Shown piece by piece: positions 14,298 to 21,819 of a DNA stretch of 25,738 nucleotides. The position numbers and the translations under genes were made by a program. The notes under the pieces are model-generated. The model made no database searches. It saw only the letters and a program-made list of their open reading frames with translations, and was not told the origin of the DNA. How positions within the stretch are numbered: position 1 is the first letter of the stretch; each line of letters begins with the position of its first letter. This DNA comes from Chryseobacterium sp. UBA6632 (GTDB lineage: Bacteria; Bacteroidota; Bacteroidia; Flavobacteriales; Weeksellaceae): contig DKLU01000490.1 in assembly GCA_002455915.1 (NCBI GenBank), positions 1-25,738 of the forward strand. Direction: 5' to 3'.

Positions 14298-15200
14298 TTA
14301 ATTCAATGCTTTAAATTCGCTTGGAGAAACCCCAACCTTGCTTTTGAACAGTCGTGTAAAATGCTGTGGATATTTAAACCCAAGATCGTAAGAAATTTCA
14401 CTGATCGATTTTGAAGGAAAGAAAATCTGTTCTTTGGCCACTTCTATCAATTTATTATGAATATATTCCTGTGCGGAAATTCCCAGTTCTTTTTTGATCA
14501 GATCTCCGAAATAATTAGCAGAAAGATTAAGCTGTTCAGCAAAATAATTAACCATCGGGAAACCGAGACTTTTAGGTTTATCAGATTTTAAATATTCATC
14601 TAACGAATTTTCAAACTTACCAATAACACCCTGATTTACATGATCTCTGGTTAAAAACTGCCGGTCATAAAAGCGCATACAGTAATTCAAAAATAATTCA
14701 ATATTATTCACAATTAATGACTTGCTGTGCTTATCGATGGATTGTTCTAATTCAAGCTTAATATTTTTAAAACATTCCAGGACGATTTCACGTTCCTTTT
14801 CAGAAAGATGCAAGGCCTCATGAACTTCGTAAGAGAAGAAATTATAGTCTTTAATATTTTTCCCGAGATTGGTTCCTTTAATCAGGTCCGGATGAAATAT
14901 CAAAGCATAACCTCCCGGCTGAACGTAATTTCCGTCATTATTAATTCCATAGATCTGCCCAGGAGCGATAAAAACCAAAGTTCCTTCCTGATAATCGTAG
15001 CTGTGCTTTCCGTAATGCATATCGCCACACATAATATCTTTAAGAAAAACCGTATAAAAACCAAACGTTCTTCGGAACTGGCAGATAGGATCCGACTTCG
15101 AAAAATCAATAATACTCACCAGCGGATGCATGGTTTCATGGTTCGCCATCTTATTATAGTCCGAAACGCTGTTATAAACCTCAACCTTTTGATCTTCCAT
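14298..15200 (-). CDS. AraC-family transcriptional regulator
   Basis: A 300-residue regulator with an N-terminal cupin-like sensing half (GTLVFIAPGQIYGI near 88-101) and a C-terminal double helix-turn-helix: NYFAEQLNLSANYFGDLIKKE, then ISEISYDLGFKYPQHFTRLFKSKVGVSPSEF. The frame opens at a GTG (15209), but ATG at 15198-15200 is the better start and follows a perfect -7 element by 22 bases. It is divergent from the zinc alcohol dehydrogenase at 15375, its most likely target. The carboxylesterase downstream on the same strand is another possibility. Confidence 0.92.
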   Translation of the reverse strand: MEDQKVEVYNSVSDYNKMANHETMHPLVSIIDFSKSDPICQFRRTFGFYTVFLKDIMCGDMHYGKHSYDYQEGTLVFIAPGQIYGINNDGNYVQPGGYALIFHPDLIKGTNLGKNIKDYNFFSYEVHEALHLSEKEREIVLECFKNIKLELEQSIDKHSKSLIVNNIELFLNYCMRFYDRQFLTRDHVNQGVIGKFENSLDEYLKSDKPKSLGFPMVNYFAEQLNLSANYFGDLIKKELGISAQEYIHNKLIEVAKEQIFFPSKSISEISYDLGFKYPQHFTRLFKSKVGVSPSEFKALN

Positions 15201-15222
15201 GAAATACACTTTTATTCTTATT

Positions 15223-15230
15223 CAAAATTA
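15223..15230 (-). promoter_or_regulatory. Predicted -7 promoter element of the AraC gene
   Basis: TAATTTTG on the minus strand is a perfect TAnnTTTG match, 22 bases before the ATG at 15200. Confidence 0.5.
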
Positions 15231-15374
15231 CCACTTTCCGGCGGACATTTCACCGTTTCAGTAAAATTGGTAAATCTTTCTGTAATTTGTATAAGCAAGA
15301 TTTATCTAAAAGTTTCGACTTTTGTATTGGAAAAAGTCAGGAATTTTTAAAATTTAAACTAAACGAAAAGACAA

Positions 15375-16430
15375 ATGAGTACATTCACAGTAAAAGCTTA
15401 CGGAGCAGAATCGAGCACTGCCGATTTAAAGGAATTAAATATTACAAGAAGAGAAGTAACGCCACAAGATGTAGAAATTGAAATTCTATATTGCGGAGTT
15501 TGCCACTCAGATCTTCATACTGCAAGAAACGACTGGGGCGGATCTATGTATCCGGCAGTTCCGGGACACGAAATTGTGGGAAGAATTACCAACGTAGGAA
15601 GCGGAGTTTCTAAATTTAAAGTTGGAGATTTGGCTGCTGTAGGTTGTATGGTAGATTCTTGTGGAGAGTGTGAAAGCTGTAAACACGATCTTGAGCAATA
15701 TTGCCAAAACGGTTTCACAGGAACTTATAACGGACACGACAAACATTTGGGCGGACAGACTTTCGGAGGTTATTCTCAAAAAGTTGTGGTAGATGAAGGA
15801 TTTGTATTAAGCGTACCTGAAAACTTAGATCTGGCTGCCGTTGCACCACTTCTTTGCGCAGGAATCACAACTTGGTCACCTTTGAGACATTGGAACGTTG
15901 GTCCGAATTCTAAAGTTGCTGTTGTAGGTTTAGGAGGTTTGGGACATATGGCGATCAAGCTGGCAAAAGGTTTGGGCGCTGAAGTAACTTTATTTTCAAG
16001 AACTCCGGCAAAAACGGAAGATGCTAAAAAATTAGGAGCAGATCACGTGGTGATTTCTACGGAGCAAGATCAGATGGATGCTGTAAAAGGTAAATTCGAT
16101 GTCATTATCGATACCGTTCCTTACGAACACGATATCAACCCTTATATGCACACAGTTGCCCTGAACGGAACTTTGGTATTGGTAGGTTTTGTAGGTGAAT
16201 TTGAAAATGAATCTCCAAGCACAAGACCAATGATTTTCCAACGTCGTTCTGTAGCAGGATCATTAATCGGAGGAATTGCTGAAACTCAGGAATTACTTGA
16301 TTTCTGCGGAAGGCATAATATTGTTTCTGATATTGAATTGATCAAGATGCAGGATATCAACGAGGCGTATGAAAGAATGCTGAAAAGCGACGTGAAATAC
16401 CGTTTCGTGATTGATATGCAATCTCTATAA
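15375..16430 (+). CDS. Zinc-dependent alcohol dehydrogenase (YahK/CAD type)
   Basis: A medium-chain dehydrogenase of the cinnamyl-alcohol-dehydrogenase group that reduces aldehydes. The 351-residue protein is very close to E. coli YahK. Catalytic zinc ligands are in CGVCHSD and the GHE motif (PAVPGHEIVGR). The structural zinc is held by the four-Cys lobe CMVDSCGECESCKHDLEQYC. The Rossmann loop is VVGLGGLGHMAIKLAKGLGAEV, and SRTPAK follows the second strand, favouring NADPH. The C-terminal INEAYERMLKSDVKYRFVID is diagnostic. It is divergent from an AraC regulator. A weak one-mismatch -7 (GACTTTTG, 15312-15319) lies upstream and a terminator follows. Confidence 0.93.
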   Translation: MSTFTVKAYGAESSTADLKELNITRREVTPQDVEIEILYCGVCHSDLHTARNDWGGSMYPAVPGHEIVGRITNVGSGVSKFKVGDLAAVGCMVDSCGECESCKHDLEQYCQNGFTGTYNGHDKHLGGQTFGGYSQKVVVDEGFVLSVPENLDLAAVAPLLCAGITTWSPLRHWNVGPNSKVAVVGLGGLGHMAIKLAKGLGAEVTLFSRTPAKTEDAKKLGADHVVISTEQDQMDAVKGKFDVIIDTVPYEHDINPYMHTVALNGTLVLVGFVGEFENESPSTRPMIFQRRSVAGSLIGGIAETQELLDFCGRHNIVSDIELIKMQDINEAYERMLKSDVKYRFVIDMQSL

Positions 16431-16450
16431 ATCTTCGTATATTTTAACTG

Positions 16451-16481
16451 AAAGACTCTTCATTTTGGAGGGTCTTTTTTT
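16451..16481 (+). terminator. Terminator of the alcohol dehydrogenase gene
   Basis: An 11-bp stem (16451-16461 with 16467-16477, two G-T pairs) is followed by a run of seven T. It lies 20 bases past the stop. Confidence 0.8.
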
Positions 16482-16489
16482 GTGGTTGA

Positions 16490-16560
16490 TACTTATTGGT
16501 TGTTGGTTGTTAGTTTACAGTATATTAGTTATATTACTACATTGCTAAATTGCTACATTT
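16490..16560. repeat. TTGGTTG and TACATTGCTA microrepeat tract
   Basis: Words TTGGTTGTTGGTTG, then ATTACTACATTGC and AAATTGCTACATTT, form a degenerate short-unit repeat. The tract enters the 3' end of the HxlR gene and encodes its last codons (see findings). Confidence 0.5.
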
Positions 16561-16923
16561 CTCATCGTATTTTCCCTCCATGTCTTTAAAAGCCCATTCC
16601 GCCATTGAATGAATAACGGGAATTAAACCTTTTCCTGCTTCGCTTAATTCGTAAGTTACGTGGGGAGGAACCACAGGTTTTGCAGTTCGAATGACCAAAC
16701 CGTCGGCTTCAAGCTGTTTTAAATGCTGAATCAACATTTTTTCTGTTACGGCAGGAATGGCACGCTTCAATTCGCTGTATCGTTTATCACCATTTGAAAG
16801 ATGATATAAAATAATTGGTTTCCAAAATCCACCGATTTTCTCCATCACATACGTTACAGGGCATAAATCGAGTGCATATTTTTTATTTTGCTGAATGGTT
16901 GAACTTTCTTTAATAGCTGTCAT
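16537..16923 (-). CDS. HxlR-family transcriptional regulator
   Basis: A 128-residue winged-helix regulator. Family core: CPVTYVMEKIGGFWKPIILYHL near 21-42 (the HxlR Cys just before the first helix, where redox-sensing members react), RYSELKRAIPAVTEKMLIQHLKQLEADGLV recognition region, then the wing and YELSEAGKGLIPV. It is divergent from an NmrA/QorB-like reductase, the same pairing as E. coli ytfH-qorB, which points to control of that gene in response to electrophiles or quinones. The last six residues (CSNLAM) are encoded inside a microrepeat tract. A direct repeat in the shared intergenic space is the likely operator. Confidence 0.93.
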   Translation of the reverse strand: MTAIKESSTIQQNKKYALDLCPVTYVMEKIGGFWKPIILYHLSNGDKRYSELKRAIPAVTEKMLIQHLKQLEADGLVIRTAKPVVPPHVTYELSEAGKGLIPVIHSMAEWAFKDMEGKYDEKCSNLAM

Positions 16924-16941
16924 AATTAAACATACTTTAGG

Positions 16942-16970
16942 GTAAGTACTTGTATAAAAGTAAGTACAAA
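16942..16970. promoter_or_regulatory. Candidate HxlR operator between the divergent genes
   Basis: GTAAGTAC occurs at 16942-16949 and again at 16960-16967, an 18-base phase. Overlaid on it is an inverted repeat ACTTGTA (16948-16954) and TACAAAT (16965-16971, one mismatch). It covers a near-consensus minus-strand -7 (TACTTTTA, 16955-16962) and ends just before the plus-strand -7. Confidence 0.55.
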
Positions 16971-16972
16971 TA

Positions 16973-16980
16973 TACCTTTG
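16973..16980 (+). promoter_or_regulatory. Predicted -7 promoter element of the NmrA-like gene
   Basis: TACCTTTG is a perfect TAnnTTTG match, 45 bases before the ATG and immediately next to the candidate HxlR operator. Confidence 0.55.
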
Positions 16981-17025
16981 TATTAGGAAATAAAAAAGTA
17001 ATTATCAACAAAAAATAAAATTATT

Positions 17026-17910
17026 ATGAAAATTGTAATCACAGGTTCATTAGGGAATGTAGCAAAACCTCTTGCTCAACAATTAATTGCAGAAGATCAT
17101 GACATCACTATCATTAGCAGCGATGATGCTAAAAAAGTTGAGATTGAAAATTTAGGTGCAAAAGCAGCAATTGGTTCGATCACAGATTTAAACTTCTTAG
17201 TGAATACTTTTCAAGATGCTGATGCTGCATTTTTAATGACTCCTCCAAATATGGGTGGAACAAATATCGTCGAAAACACCATTAATGCAGGAAAAAATTA
17301 TGCTGAAGCTATCAAGCAAACCCGAGTTAAAAGAATTGTCATGCTAAGCAGCATTGGTGTGGAATCTCCTGTTGAAAACGGACCGATTAAAGGGCTTCAT
17401 TTCATCGAAAAATTTTACAATGAACTGGAAAATACTTCTGTTACTTTCTTAAGAGCCGGATATTTTTATATCAACTTCTTCAATGATATTCCTTTAGTTA
17501 AAAATGCAGGAATTATCGGGGCTAATTTCCCTTCAACGGCAACAGTTCCATTGGTTCATCCAACTGATATTGCAAAGGCTGCAGCGAAAGAATTAGTTAA
17601 CAATTTTGAAGGTAAGAATGTGAAATATATTGTGAGTGATGTTCGCCCAGCATCTGATTTTGCAACCGTTTTTGGAAATGCTATTGGAAAACCAGAACTA
17701 CCATGGATTGAGTTTAAAGATGAAGATTCTCTAAACGGAATGCTTCAGGCCGGGTTACCTCAGGAAATGGCTGAATTGTATACTGAAATGGGACGAGGAA
17801 TCAGAACAGGTGTTGTGCAAAAGGATTTTATTGAACATGGTTCTGTTGTGAATGGAGACGTTAAATTAGAGGATTTTGCAAAGGAATTTGCGGATAAGTT
17901 TAATGCTTAA
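17026..17910 (+). CDS. NmrA/QorB-like NAD(P)-binding reductase
   Basis: A 294-residue atypical short-chain-dehydrogenase-fold protein of the NmrA/QorB group. A glycine-rich nucleotide loop GSLGNVAKPLAQQL is at 7-20. Then come DADAAFLMTPPN near 64-75, the SSIGVESP strand-turn after KRIVML, a FLRAGYFYINFF segment, and VPLVHPTDIAKAAAKEL typical of these proteins. E. coli QorB reduces quinones with NADPH; the same activity is a reasonable inference here, supported by the divergent HxlR gene. The stop codon coincides with the edge of a dispersed repeat, and a bidirectional terminator follows. Confidence 0.9.
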   Translation: MKIVITGSLGNVAKPLAQQLIAEDHDITIISSDDAKKVEIENLGAKAAIGSITDLNFLVNTFQDADAAFLMTPPNMGGTNIVENTINAGKNYAEAIKQTRVKRIVMLSSIGVESPVENGPIKGLHFIEKFYNELENTSVTFLRAGYFYINFFNDIPLVKNAGIIGANFPSTATVPLVHPTDIAKAAAKELVNNFEGKNVKYIVSDVRPASDFATVFGNAIGKPELPWIEFKDEDSLNGMLQAGLPQEMAELYTEMGRGIRTGVVQKDFIEHGSVVNGDVKLEDFAKEFADKFNA

Positions 17911-17932
17911 TTTCTTTTGTCTTGAAACAAAA
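17907..17932. repeat. Palindromic dispersed repeat, copy 2 (inverted)
   Basis: These 26 bases are the exact reverse complement of 9769-9794. One palindrome arm is cut short at 17932. The repeat starts at the last base of the final Ala codon of the NmrA-like gene and so contains its stop TAA. Confidence 0.8.
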
Positions 17933-17951
17933 ACTCATTGAAAACGTCATT

Positions 17952-17996
17952 AAAAAATAATTTCGGCGAGCCTTTGGCTCGCCGAAATTATTTTTT
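17952..17996. terminator. Strong bidirectional terminator
   Basis: A perfect 21-bp stem (17952-17972 with 17976-17996) has a TTT loop, a GC-rich top (CGGCGAGCC) and A/T runs at both bases, so it can stop transcription from both sides. It separates the convergent NmrA-like and phosphodiesterase genes. Confidence 0.88.
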
Positions 17997-18004
17997 GATA
18001 AATT

Positions 18005-18052
18005 GATAGGGTTAAAACCCTATCCTATTATAAGTCGTCCCTTCGGGACTTT
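18005..18052 (+). repeat. Two-hairpin repeat element, copy 2
   Basis: Hairpin A GATAGGGTT (18005-18013) with AACCCTATC (18016-18024), a 14-base linker, then hairpin B GTCCC-TTC-GGGAC (18037-18049) and TTT. It has the same layout as 1552-1598. Its right half is translated as the C-terminus of the minus-strand phosphodiesterase. Confidence 0.78.
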
Positions 18053-19335
18053 CTATTTTTCTCTTTCAAAATTCCTTTTAGTACCTTGAATTTACCATCA
18101 ATAGGTTGATCAATTTTTAATCCTAAAATATCTGCAACTAAAGGATAAACATTAATATTAGCAAATTCATTGATGACCAGATTATTTTTAAATTCGGGTC
18201 CCCAGGCAAAAAATGTGGCTTTCATTTCAGGAACTTCTTTTGGATTGTATCCGTGTTTTCCAACAGACGTTTTTTTACCTTTTTCCAGGAAGATCTTTGG
18301 AGCTTTTGGAATTAATAAAATTTGCCCGATTCGGTCATATTGATCATCTTTTGTTCCAAAGTGAAGATATTTTGGTAATTTTTTATCCAGATATACTTCA
18401 TAATCATCCGTTTTGTTTGCTTTCAATTCTTTATAAGCACTTTTTACATCCGCCGGATTTTTTACATATACTCTCAATAAAGTCTGAGAATTATAAAAAT
18501 CAAATTTTTCTTTATTAAAAAGCATTGCCGGAATTTCTAACGGAGTTCCGCCTTCAACTTTTATCATTCCGTGGTCTGAAACAAAAACAAAATTGACGTT
18601 CTTCAATCCTAAAGCATTTACTTTCTGCACCAATTCACCAATCGCATGATCAACCAAATGAATTGCCGTTTCGGTTTCTTTTGTATCCGGACCAAAATGA
18701 TGCCCGCTTCCGTCAACTTCGGGGAAATATAATGAAATAAAATGCGGTCTTTGATCCATCGGTAATTTTAACCAATTCACAACTTTTTCCACTTTTTCAG
18801 AGGGTGTGAATTTTTCGTGATAAGGATAATAATACGTTGGTCTTTTTCCTCCTGCCTCACTCGCAGAACCCACCCACATTAAAGAAGCTGAAACCATCCC
18901 CTGTTTTTCTGCCAATGCCCAAAGCGGAATTCCGCCGTACCAGCTTCCGTCTTCCGCATTTTTCTTATTGCTCATTGCATACGTTTCTTTTCTCTTATAA
19001 TCGTAAAAAAAATTATCGATCAAACCGTGATGAGAAGGATATAATCCTGTAATTAAAGACCAGTGATTCGGAAAAGTGATGCTCGGATAGCTCGGAATCA
19101 TCGCTTTTGCCTGAACGCCTTCGCTAGAAAATTTCAACAAATTTTCGGCATTGTATTTTTTAGCATAATCATAACGGAAACCATCGGTAGAGATCATGAT
19201 TACGTAAGGTTTTGTCTGTGCATCAACGCTGTTATATCGGTTGGGAATGACCACTTGTGCGGTATCCACCGTTTCTTTCTGAGCAAAAACTGCCAATGAA
19301 AAAATCAACAGTAAAAATTGTAATCCTCGCTTCAT
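18028..19335 (-). CDS. Exported nucleotide pyrophosphatase/phosphodiesterase (NPP, alkaline phosphatase superfamily)
   Basis: A 435-residue exported phosphodiesterase with two-metal alkaline phosphatase fold. The signal peptide is MKRGLQFLLLIFSLAVFAQ. Metal and catalytic motifs: ISTDGFRYDY (first Asp), PSITFPNHWSLITGLYPSHHG with the nucleophile Thr, DGSGHHFGP (Asp/His), VSDHGM (Asp-His) and GKHGYNP (His). Members hydrolyse nucleotides or phosphodiesters in the periplasm; the exact substrate is unknown. The frame is open to 19452, but ATG at 19333-19335 gives the signal peptide and follows a perfect -7 element that the longer form would cross. The last seven residues (KSRRDDL) come from a dispersed repeat. 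Confidence 0.92.
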   Translation of the reverse strand: MKRGLQFLLLIFSLAVFAQKETVDTAQVVIPNRYNSVDAQTKPYVIMISTDGFRYDYAKKYNAENLLKFSSEGVQAKAMIPSYPSITFPNHWSLITGLYPSHHGLIDNFFYDYKRKETYAMSNKKNAEDGSWYGGIPLWALAEKQGMVSASLMWVGSASEAGGKRPTYYYPYHEKFTPSEKVEKVVNWLKLPMDQRPHFISLYFPEVDGSGHHFGPDTKETETAIHLVDHAIGELVQKVNALGLKNVNFVFVSDHGMIKVEGGTPLEIPAMLFNKEKFDFYNSQTLLRVYVKNPADVKSAYKELKANKTDDYEVYLDKKLPKYLHFGTKDDQYDRIGQILLIPKAPKIFLEKGKKTSVGKHGYNPKEVPEMKATFFAWGPEFKNNLVINEFANINVYPLVADILGLKIDQPIDGKFKVLKGILKEKNRKSRRDDL

Positions 19336-19350
19336 TATAAAAATTTTAAG

Positions 19351-19358
19351 CAAAGTTA
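19351..19358 (-). promoter_or_regulatory. Predicted -7 promoter element of the phosphodiesterase gene
   Basis: TAACTTTG on the minus strand is a perfect TAnnTTTG match, 15 bases before the ATG at 19335. It supports the shorter start. Confidence 0.55.
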
Positions 19359-19420
19359 CCTCCTGTTTTTCTGAATGAAAAATTATATGGATTAAAATAA
19401 ATTTAAATATGATTGAAACT

Positions 19421-19451
19421 AAAAAATGTTCATCAATTCGATTAATGAACA
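19421..19451 (-). terminator. Terminator of the five-helix membrane protein gene
   Basis: TGTTCAT (19427-19433) pairs with ATGAACA (19445-19451), and the stem continues through AAT/ATT around a TCG loop with one mismatch. A run of six T follows on the minus strand. It lies 11 bases past the stop at 19463. Confidence 0.75.
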
Positions 19452-19462
19452 CTTATCTTTGC

Positions 19463-19969
19463 TTAAATATTAAATGAATTCTTTTGTAATTTATTAATTT
19501 TCATTTGTTTGATAATCTGATAAACCGATCCCATAATAAAAAGTATAAAAATCACAAGCAAAGTCTTACCGATTAACGGATCATTGATATCTTTAGCCAA
19601 AGGATGCCCAACCGGAACTCTTGTAAGAGTTTCATTGACAGTGGGAAGCATCGACAACAGAAAACTGAACGACATGAGAAAATTCTCAAAGTAGCGCGCT
19701 TTATTATTACTTTCTTTTTTGCTGTGGAGATAAAATGCAGCGGTTACAAGAATCAAAATAAGTAAAGATAGTATATGTCCTGCATTAAAACCTCCGTGCT
19801 TGGAAATTCCTAATGCGGTAAGCGAAGTGATGATCGTAAAATAAAAATAAATCTTACCCGACATATTTTTCAAATTAATTTTACCGAATCTGATAAATGA
19901 TATTAAAGCAGAAACAATGGCTACAACGCCAATAATCGTGTGGAAAATTCCTAAATTTGATAGTCCCAT
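19463..19969 (-). CDS. Uncharacterised five-helix inner-membrane protein
   Basis: A 168-residue hydrophobic protein I cannot assign to a named family with confidence. Five membrane segments can be seen: FHTIIGVVAIVSALISFI near 8-25, IYFYFTIITSLTALGI near 40-55, HILSLLILILVTAAFYL near 65-81, FLMSFSFLLSML near 96-107, and LLVIFILFIMGSVYQII near 136-152. The loop SKHGGFNAGH between the second and third helices and the polar loop NETLTRVPVGHPLA after the fourth are candidate functional sites. The frame is open to 20023, but MGLSNLGIF at 19969 is the natural start of the first helix. It lies downstream of the AraC gene on the same strand and may be co-transcribed or be its target. Confidence 0.75.
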   Translation of the reverse strand: MGLSNLGIFHTIIGVVAIVSALISFIRFGKINLKNMSGKIYFYFTIITSLTALGISKHGGFNAGHILSLLILILVTAAFYLHSKKESNNKARYFENFLMSFSFLLSMLPTVNETLTRVPVGHPLAKDINDPLIGKTLLVIFILFIMGSVYQIIKQMKINKLQKNSFNI

Positions 19970-20071
19970 TTTAGTATTTTTTTGAATTTGTTTTCTTTTA
20001 AAATTGTATGTCTTAATTAACATTACAAAATTGCATCAGATTCAAAAAAAGTACTTTGCGAATTGGCTCAA

Positions 20072-20926
20072 TTATTTATCATTTTGGTTCAGCCGATATT
20101 TTGTTGGCGGAACATTATATTTTTCGGTAAAGCTTCTGGTAAAATTGGCAAGATCATTGAACCCGCAATCGAAAGCAATTTCAGAAATACGTTCATCAGA
20201 AACTAAAAGTAATTCGGCCGCCTTCTCCAGCTTCTTCGTTTTAATATAATTGGCTGGAGTATCATTATAATGTTTTGCAAATTCGCGTTTGAAAGAGGAA
20301 ACGCTGAGGTTATGATGCTTTGCTAACTCTTCAATCGTAATATCAGAAAACAGGTGAGCTTCTATGATTTGTTTAAAATTATAAGTCGCTGGCGAAAAAA
20401 GCTGCGATAATATTATCTGAACCGCCTCAATATTCCTGGTTTGTGAAAGCAAAAGTATAATTTCTTTTAGTTTAAGAATAAGAAGTTCTTCGTTTACCAA
20501 AGAAGGATTTTCAAAATAAAATAATAATCCTTCAATATATTTCTGAATTAAAAAATCATTGTTTATCTCTTCAATTGATTTATTTGAAATTACCTCTTTC
20601 TGAGATTTAAGCAATTGAGGCAACTCTTTATCATAAATTTTTTTGAGTATTTCGGGGTGAAAATTAATAATGAGAATTTCATTCTTATTATCCAGATTTT
20701 CACTGCTGATCTGTTTGTCGGATTTAATACAATTCTGGAATAACGAATGTTTTGTAGGCAAATTTTTCTTCTCATCATCCAGCTTATATTGCATCTCGCC
20801 TTCCAGCATATATAAAAAGCAGGCATTATCTGTGATCGGAAAATCAAAGGTAAAAGGTGATTTTAAAACCAATTTATGCAATAAAGGTTTCCCAAATAAG
20901 TCATATTTTTTATGGTCGATTATCAT
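20072..20926 (-). CDS. AraC-family transcriptional regulator
   Basis: A 284-residue regulator with an N-terminal cupin-like ligand domain (FLYMLEGEMQYKL near 37-49) and a C-terminal AraC double helix-turn-helix: ITIEELAKHHNLSVSSFKREFAKHYNDTPANYIKTKKLEKA, then ISEIAFDCGFNDLANFTRSFTEKYNVPPTKYR. The C-terminal motif is complete. The adjacent five-helix membrane protein gene downstream, 102 bases from its stop to that gene's ATG, is the nearest candidate target. No ligand can be inferred. A near-consensus -7 (TATATTTA) is upstream but weak. Confidence 0.93.
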   Translation of the reverse strand: MIIDHKKYDLFGKPLLHKLVLKSPFTFDFPITDNACFLYMLEGEMQYKLDDEKKNLPTKHSLFQNCIKSDKQISSENLDNKNEILIINFHPEILKKIYDKELPQLLKSQKEVISNKSIEEINNDFLIQKYIEGLLFYFENPSLVNEELLILKLKEIILLLSQTRNIEAVQIILSQLFSPATYNFKQIIEAHLFSDITIEELAKHHNLSVSSFKREFAKHYNDTPANYIKTKKLEKAAELLLVSDERISEIAFDCGFNDLANFTRSFTEKYNVPPTKYRLNQNDK

Positions 20927-21015
20927 AATTCTGTAATGTTGATTTTTCTTTTTAAAATAACCTCATAAATATAAATTGCAGATAAATGTATTGAAATACT
21001 TTTAATTTAGATCAT

Positions 21016-21047
21016 AAAAAATCCTGAAAGCTTAGACTTCCAGGATT
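21016..21047 (-). terminator. Terminator of the DOMON/YceI/cytochrome operon
   Basis: AATCCTG (21020-21026) pairs with CAGGATT (21041-21047), extended by AAG/CTT past one mismatch. A T-run (21016-21021) follows on the minus strand. It closes the operon 25 bases beyond the last stop. Confidence 0.78.
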
Positions 21048-21072
21048 ATGATTATTCAAGATTTCGATTCAA

Positions 21073-21816
21073 CTATTCTTTAATCAATTGCTGATAAGAA
21101 GTTGTTCCGTCTTTCAAAGTGATTTCAAAATAATAATTTCCGGATTTTAAATCATTAATACTGATATTTTCTCCGTCTACAATTACTGTTTTCACTTTTC
21201 TTCCTGTAGCTTCATAAATATCAACAGACTTAATTTTATCGGCATTTTTAAAACTCACCGTTTCTTTTGCCGGATTTGGATAAAGCATCACTTTTTTATT
21301 AGCCAAAGTCGTTTCACTGGTTCCCAATGTGGCTCCCATCGTCAAAGTTGCATATCCTCTGTTTCCACTGTGGTAGCCTAAACTTTGGCTTCCTGCAGTT
21401 CTTGCATAGAAAATATTGATGGAACCTGCCGCATTCAAAATAGGAAAATCACCACTTCCGCCATTAAGAGATCTCGTGGCAACAACCGTTCTTGTACTTC
21501 CTGAAACCGTGTTAGAAGTCTGTGTCCAATCTTGGGAAGCATCTGCCGTTGGCATGGTCATTCCGCTAAAAGTATAATCTCTATTTGCCGAAGAATTATA
21601 AATAAAACCGTCCGAACCCGATGCCATTCCCACATTTCCAAAACCAATTCCCAACATAGAATTACTGTCACCGATTAATGTGATCGTTACTGTAGTCGCG
21701 TTGGTATCCAACTTGACCGTCATTCCGGCAGCCGGTAAACTTACCGTTCCTGAGCTAAACTGTGCCCATGCAAAATTAGCAAGAGCCAAACTTAATGTTA
21801 GTAGAACTTTTTTCAT
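21073..21816 (-). CDS. Secreted DOMON-domain protein with T9SS sorting domain
   Basis: A 247-residue secreted protein. After a signal peptide (to about FAWAQ, 19) comes a DOMON-type beta sandwich: TVTITLIGDSNSMLGIGFGNVGM near 42-64, then W97 and VVATRSLNGGSGDFPI near 111-126, then FYARTAGSQSLGYHSGNRGYATL. DOMON domains bind heme b or sugars. Met64 in the GM motif and His149 in the HxxNRG motif sit where the axial heme ligands of cytochrome-type DOMON domains would be. Residues 173-247 are a type A T9SS tail (VMLYPNPAKETVSF, KSGNYYFEITLKDG, QQLIKE), so the protein is exported through type IX secretion to the surface or medium. It is the last gene of the operon. Confidence 0.85.
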   Translation of the reverse strand: MKKVLLTLSLALANFAWAQFSSGTVSLPAAGMTVKLDTNATTVTITLIGDSNSMLGIGFGNVGMASGSDGFIYNSSANRDYTFSGMTMPTADASQDWTQTSNTVSGSTRTVVATRSLNGGSGDFPILNAAGSINIFYARTAGSQSLGYHSGNRGYATLTMGATLGTSETTLANKKVMLYPNPAKETVSFKNADKIKSVDIYEATGRKVKTVIVDGENISINDLKSGNYYFEITLKDGTTSYQQLIKE

Positions 21817-21819
21817 ATT

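Noticed and set aside
14808..15350. Plus-strand open frame of 180 codons
   Set aside because: It lies antisense over the well-supported AraC gene, has no family similarity and a basic, low-complexity composition typical of a shadow frame.
19336..19452. Upstream extension of the phosphodiesterase
   Set aside because: It buries the signal peptide, spans the -7 element and runs into the terminator of the upstream gene.
19454..19461. Plus-strand TATCTTTG as a promoter
   Set aside because: It is a perfect -7 match but points into the end of a minus-strand gene with no plus-strand gene downstream; probably chance.
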